Positions 5,619 through 7,649 of a stretch of 7,649 nt of DNA are shown here, in pieces (the stretch's first letter is position 1; every line of letters starts with the position of its first letter). The translations under genes were made by a program, and so were the position numbers. The notes under the pieces were generated by a model. It was not told the origin of the DNA. It was given only the letters and a program-made list of their open reading frames with translations, and did not search any database. The stretch comes from Desulfotomaculaceae bacterium (GTDB lineage: Bacteria; Bacillota; Desulfotomaculia; Desulfotomaculales; Pelotomaculaceae). The stretch spans positions 1 through 7,649 of the forward strand of contig JAQVLS010000069.1 of assembly GCA_028704035.1 (NCBI GenBank), read 5' to 3'.

Positions 5619-6407
5619 ATGAACAAACATTTAAATTTGCTTTACTACAGTGCTACCGATACAACAGCTCAAGTCGTCAAAGCAGTCGCCGACGGCATGA
5701 ACAGCAGTGTGAGAGAAAATAATATTACATTGCCAAACGAAAGAGAACGGGATTTTGTTTTTGGTGAAGAGGATCTGGTTATTATAGGAGTACCTGTATA
5801 TGGAGGGAGGGTTCCGGCATTTTTAGCGGAATACTTCACAAGAGTAAAAGGAAATAATACAGCTGCAGTTTTTGTGGTGGTATATGGGAACAGGAACTAC
5901 GATGACGCCTTATTAGAGTTAAAAGATATATTTGAGAAAAAGGGTTTTATCGGTGTGGCCGGCGGAGCTTTTGTAGGGGAGCACTCATTTACTAATAAGG
6001 TCGGAACCGGAAAACCGGATCAAAAGGATTTGGAACTTGCCCGCAGGTTTGGAGCAGAAATAAAAGAAAAGTTATCAAAAATTAATAATAAAGATTTATC
6101 AAATCTGCCTGAGCTTTTTGTTAAGGGGAACTATCCTTATAAAGAAAGAAAACCTATGCCAGCCATGTTGCCGGAAACAGATGAGCTGTGTACAAACTGT
6201 GGATTATGTGCAGAGATTTGTCCAGTAGGAGCAATTGACTTTAATAACTATAGCAATGTTGATGTAAAATGTATAAGCTGTTGCAGCTGCATAAAAAAAT
6301 GTCCTGCAGGGGCCAAATCTATTAATTCTGATCTATTGAAAAAAATTACGCAAGGATTAATCGCTAACTTTAGCACAGTTAAAAATGAACCGGAGCTCTA
6401 TATTTAA
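5619..6407 (+). CDS. Flavodoxin-2[4Fe-4S] ferredoxin fusion (EFR1 type)
   Basis: This 262-residue electron-transfer protein combines a flavodoxin-like domain (about 1-160) with a C-terminal bacterial ferredoxin domain (about 185-235). The FMN phosphate loop YYSATDTT is at 9-16; the usual version reads SATGTT or SGTGNT, so Asp14 replaces a Gly. VPVYGGRVP at 59-67 and YGNRNYDDAL at 89-98 are the expected flavin-contact loops. The two clusters are Cys191, 194, 197, 201 (CTNCGLCAEICP) and Cys218, 221, 224, 228 (CISCCSCIKKCP), with an extra Cys at 222. The layout matches the EFR1 family of anaerobes. The start has an AAAGGG site. It should shuttle low-potential electrons between flavin and iron-sulfur centres. 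Its partner is unknown, but the divergent nitroreductase-family flavoenzyme is a natural candidate by position. Confidence 0.92.
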   Translation: MNKHLNLLYYSATDTTAQVVKAVADGMNSSVRENNITLPNERERDFVFGEEDLVIIGVPVYGGRVPAFLAEYFTRVKGNNTAAVFVVVYGNRNYDDALLELKDIFEKKGFIGVAGGAFVGEHSFTNKVGTGKPDQKDLELARRFGAEIKEKLSKINNKDLSNLPELFVKGNYPYKERKPMPAMLPETDELCTNCGLCAEICPVGAIDFNNYSNVDVKCISCCSCIKKCPAGAKSINSDLLKKITQGLIANFSTVKNEPELYI

Positions 6408-6430
6408 TCCAATCTGCTTCTGCAGCATTT

Positions 6431-6458
6431 GTCCCTTTCCGAATTGAAGGAAAGGGAC
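6431..6458. terminator. Hairpin between convergent genes, probable terminator
   Basis: GTCCCTTTCC (6431-6440) and GGAAAGGGAC (6449-6458) form a perfect 10-bp stem with an 8-base loop. It sits between the stop at 6407 and the convergent stop at 6479. Neither side has a strict T-run (TATCTATT follows on plus), so it is an imperfect intrinsic terminator, but its position fits one serving both genes. Confidence 0.65.
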
Positions 6459-6478
6459 TATCTATTACATCATAAATT

Positions 6479-7171
6479 CTAAAAAGCATTGTCTTTTTCC
6501 ACATCGTTGGTTACCAGTTCCACATTGGTAAAATCTTTAATAATATCGTCTATTACTTTTACTTGTAATGTTTTTTTGTCTTTATTAAATTTAAATATCC
6601 CATTATTGAAATCTGTTCCGATCTCTTTGAAGAAGATGCCCTCATATAAAACATCTTTTGTATGTTTAAAAATTAGATGATGATCTGCACCTTCCTTCGC
6701 CAGGTAAGCGCGTACACCTTTTTCGTAATTGCTATCAGGATCTTTGAGATGGCGGGCTACTGAGATGATATGAATATCTACAAAGGGTATTTCTCGTATT
6801 AATGAATTAACAATGGACTCCTTTGTGATTTGTGCCCAGCGGCTATGGGGTGTATGGCCAATAATTATTTGGGTTATTCTTTTCTCCCGGGCAACTGCAG
6901 CAATAACTTTGTAGATGGGACGTTCTTCATTATCTTTTAGAATAAAGGCATCAGCATCGTTTTCTTCAGCCAATCGTTTCCATTTGGTAATATAATATGA
7001 CTTTTCAGCATCCAATTCTTCAAATGGTTTTCGATCCACAGTCAAAATATAGAGGGGGCAGTCAAATACTTGCGCAATCTTACAGCCGCGTTGTATCAAA
7101 CGTTCACCATTTGGCCCATAATAGACACAAACAAGGATACCTTCGTCCATACGTTTTTTATCTTTTGACAT
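6479..7171 (-). CDS. Stand-alone KdpD-like universal stress (USP) domain protein
   Basis: Residues 10-140 of this 230-residue protein read like the USP domain of the K+ sensor kinase KdpD: ILVCVYYGPNGERLIQRG at 12-29, a PLYILTVD strand at 39-46, LAEENDADAFIL at 67-78, and TQIIIGHTPHSRW at 100-112 followed by a helix and VDIHIISV at 131-138. The GH..SRW arrangement matches the KdpD-type version. There is no KdpD sensor or kinase module. Instead about 90 residues follow (141-230) that I do not recognise, with short alternating strands such as HHLIFKH, GIFKF and LQVKVIDD. There is no signal or membrane segment. The ATG has an AGGTGAAGGG site. The gene is divergent from the Mrp antiporter subunit A gene, hinting at a role in Na+/K+ homeostasis. 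Nucleotide binding is possible but untested. Confidence 0.85.
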   Translation of the reverse strand: MSKDKKRMDEGILVCVYYGPNGERLIQRGCKIAQVFDCPLYILTVDRKPFEELDAEKSYYITKWKRLAEENDADAFILKDNEERPIYKVIAAVAREKRITQIIIGHTPHSRWAQITKESIVNSLIREIPFVDIHIISVARHLKDPDSNYEKGVRAYLAKEGADHHLIFKHTKDVLYEGIFFKEIGTDFNNGIFKFNKDKKTLQVKVIDDIIKDFTNVELVTNDVEKDNAF

Positions 7172-7200
7172 TTTTACCCTTCACCTCTAAATTGTATTGC

Positions 7201-7217
7201 GGATCGTTGGTTGATCC
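7201..7217 (-). repeat. Short dyad in the 5' leader of the USP gene
   Basis: GGATC (7201-7205) and GATCC (7213-7217) flank a 7-base spacer, 30 bp upstream of the USP-gene start and between its candidate promoter and ribosome site. It could form a small leader hairpin or be a protein site. Nothing else supports a function. Confidence 0.25.
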
Positions 7218-7241
7218 AAACGACCAGCGGACCATGTATGA

Positions 7242-7271
7242 ATATTAACTTATGTAACCATTTTGAGTCAA
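7242..7271 (-). promoter_or_regulatory. Candidate promoter of the USP gene
   Basis: On the minus strand TTGACT (7266-7271) and TTAATA (7243-7248) are 17 bp apart; TAATAT (7242-7247) is an alternative -10 at 18 bp. It starts a leader of about 65 bases. Its -35 overlaps the first candidate -35 of the divergent mrpA promoter. Confidence 0.45.
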
Positions 7272-7304
7272 TCCTTTCAGATTGTTTATAAAATGATTTA
7301 TAAT
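7263..7304 (+). promoter_or_regulatory. Candidate promoter(s) of mrpA
   Basis: Two overlapping sigma-A-like pairs are visible: TTGAGT (7263-7268) with TATAAA (7287-7292) at 18 bp, and TTCAGA (7276-7281) with a perfect TATAAT (7299-7304) at 17 bp. Both lie 50-65 bp before the mrpA start. Either could be used. Confidence 0.45.
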
Positions 7305-7356
7305 AATATCATAAGCGTTTAATTTAAAAAGCAATTATTTGAAAGGAGGAGGATAG

Positions 7357-7649
7357 GTGTATTGCTTTTACCTTGCAAATGCTATTCCGTTTATATATGC
7401 CTTAGCAGTTCCGTTTCTATATAAAAGATTTAACCAAAAAATACATACGGGCTGGTTTGTTCTTTTTGTCCCTTTGCTAGTTTTCCTTCACCTTATATCT
7501 TATATTCCTGCTGTCGCCAATGGTAAGACAATATATTTAACTCTTCCCTGGATACCCTCCTATGATATTAATTTGACTGCAAATATAGATGGATTATCCC
7601 TTATATTCAGTCTGATCATTACGGGAATGGGCTTTCTTGTGATCTTGTA
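7357..7649 (+). CDS. mrpA: Mrp-type Na+/H+ antiporter subunit A, N-terminal part
   Basis: A GTG start 7 bp after an AAAGGAGG ribosome site opens a frame that runs off the window edge, giving the first 97 residues. Three hydrophobic segments are visible, around 5-23, 32-50 and 79-97. The stretch TLPWIPSYDINLTANIDGLSLIFSLIITGMG is typical of the start of the large MrpA/MnhA subunit (usual pattern WIPSLG....LDGLSLLF), which is related to NuoL of complex I. MrpA is an integral membrane subunit that exports Na+ in exchange for H+ together with MrpB-G, whose genes normally follow in one operon, here beyond the window. The related MbhA/MbxA-type or NuoL-like subunits remain possible with so little sequence. 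Confidence 0.82.
   Translation, partial: MYCFYLANAIPFIYALAVPFLYKRFNQKIHTGWFVLFVPLLVFLHLISYIPAVANGKTIYLTLPWIPSYDINLTANIDGLSLIFSLIITGMGFLVIL

Noticed and set aside
6997..7248. Plus-strand 83-codon frame over the USP gene start and leader
   Set aside because: It overlaps the conserved N-terminal half of the USP protein and both the leader and candidate promoter, and shows no domain.

Overview
The window looks like a chromosomal segment of an anaerobic, spore-forming-type Firmicute, probably Clostridia of the Peptococcaceae/Desulfotomaculum kind. That is an inference from style: strong GGAGG-type ribosome binding sites, GTG starts, several ferredoxin-like iron-sulfur proteins, a flavodoxin/ferredoxin fusion, and intergenic DNA richer in A+T than the genes. 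No rRNA, tRNA, CRISPR array or phage gene was seen. No new defence or mobile system is evident; the region is mostly housekeeping and transport genes in short, independently transcribed units.

Layout. Bases 1-279 hold the 3' end of a two-cluster ferredoxin-domain protein. An intergenic stretch (280-531) with nested inverted repeats follows. Bases 532-2861 are a compact three-gene polar amino acid ABC importer operon: a lipoprotein receptor, a permease and an ATPase. It ends at a very strong hairpin terminator (2865-2921), which also lies downstream of the convergent gene nagB (2998-3813, minus), encoding glucosamine-6-phosphate deaminase. Upstream of nagB lies about 510 bp without an intact gene. 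It holds the nagB promoter, a cluster of small repeats, and what appears to be the decayed 5' end of a transposase gene whose ribosome binding site could be locked in a hairpin. A terminator at 4243-4277 closes this stretch.

Bases 4327-4689 (minus) encode a 120-residue protein of unknown function. Bases 4827-5447 (minus) encode an FMN nitroreductase-family protein. It is divergent from a flavodoxin plus 2[4Fe-4S] ferredoxin fusion at 5619-6407 (plus). The control region between them carries one promoter candidate in each direction and a direct repeat with a 22-bp period.

A perfect 10-bp hairpin (6431-6458) separates the fusion gene from a convergent gene at 6479-7171 (minus). That gene encodes a stand-alone protein resembling the universal-stress-protein domain of the K+ sensor KdpD, with an extra C-terminal region. 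It is divergent from a gene starting at 7357 that is cut by the window edge and reads as the N-terminus of MrpA/MnhA, the large subunit of the Mrp multisubunit Na+/H+ antiporter. The two candidate promoters between them have overlapping -35 elements, so the stress-type protein may be linked to monovalent cation homeostasis. This pairing, the transposase remnant, the structured 280-390 region and the unknown 120-residue protein are the parts most worth a second look.
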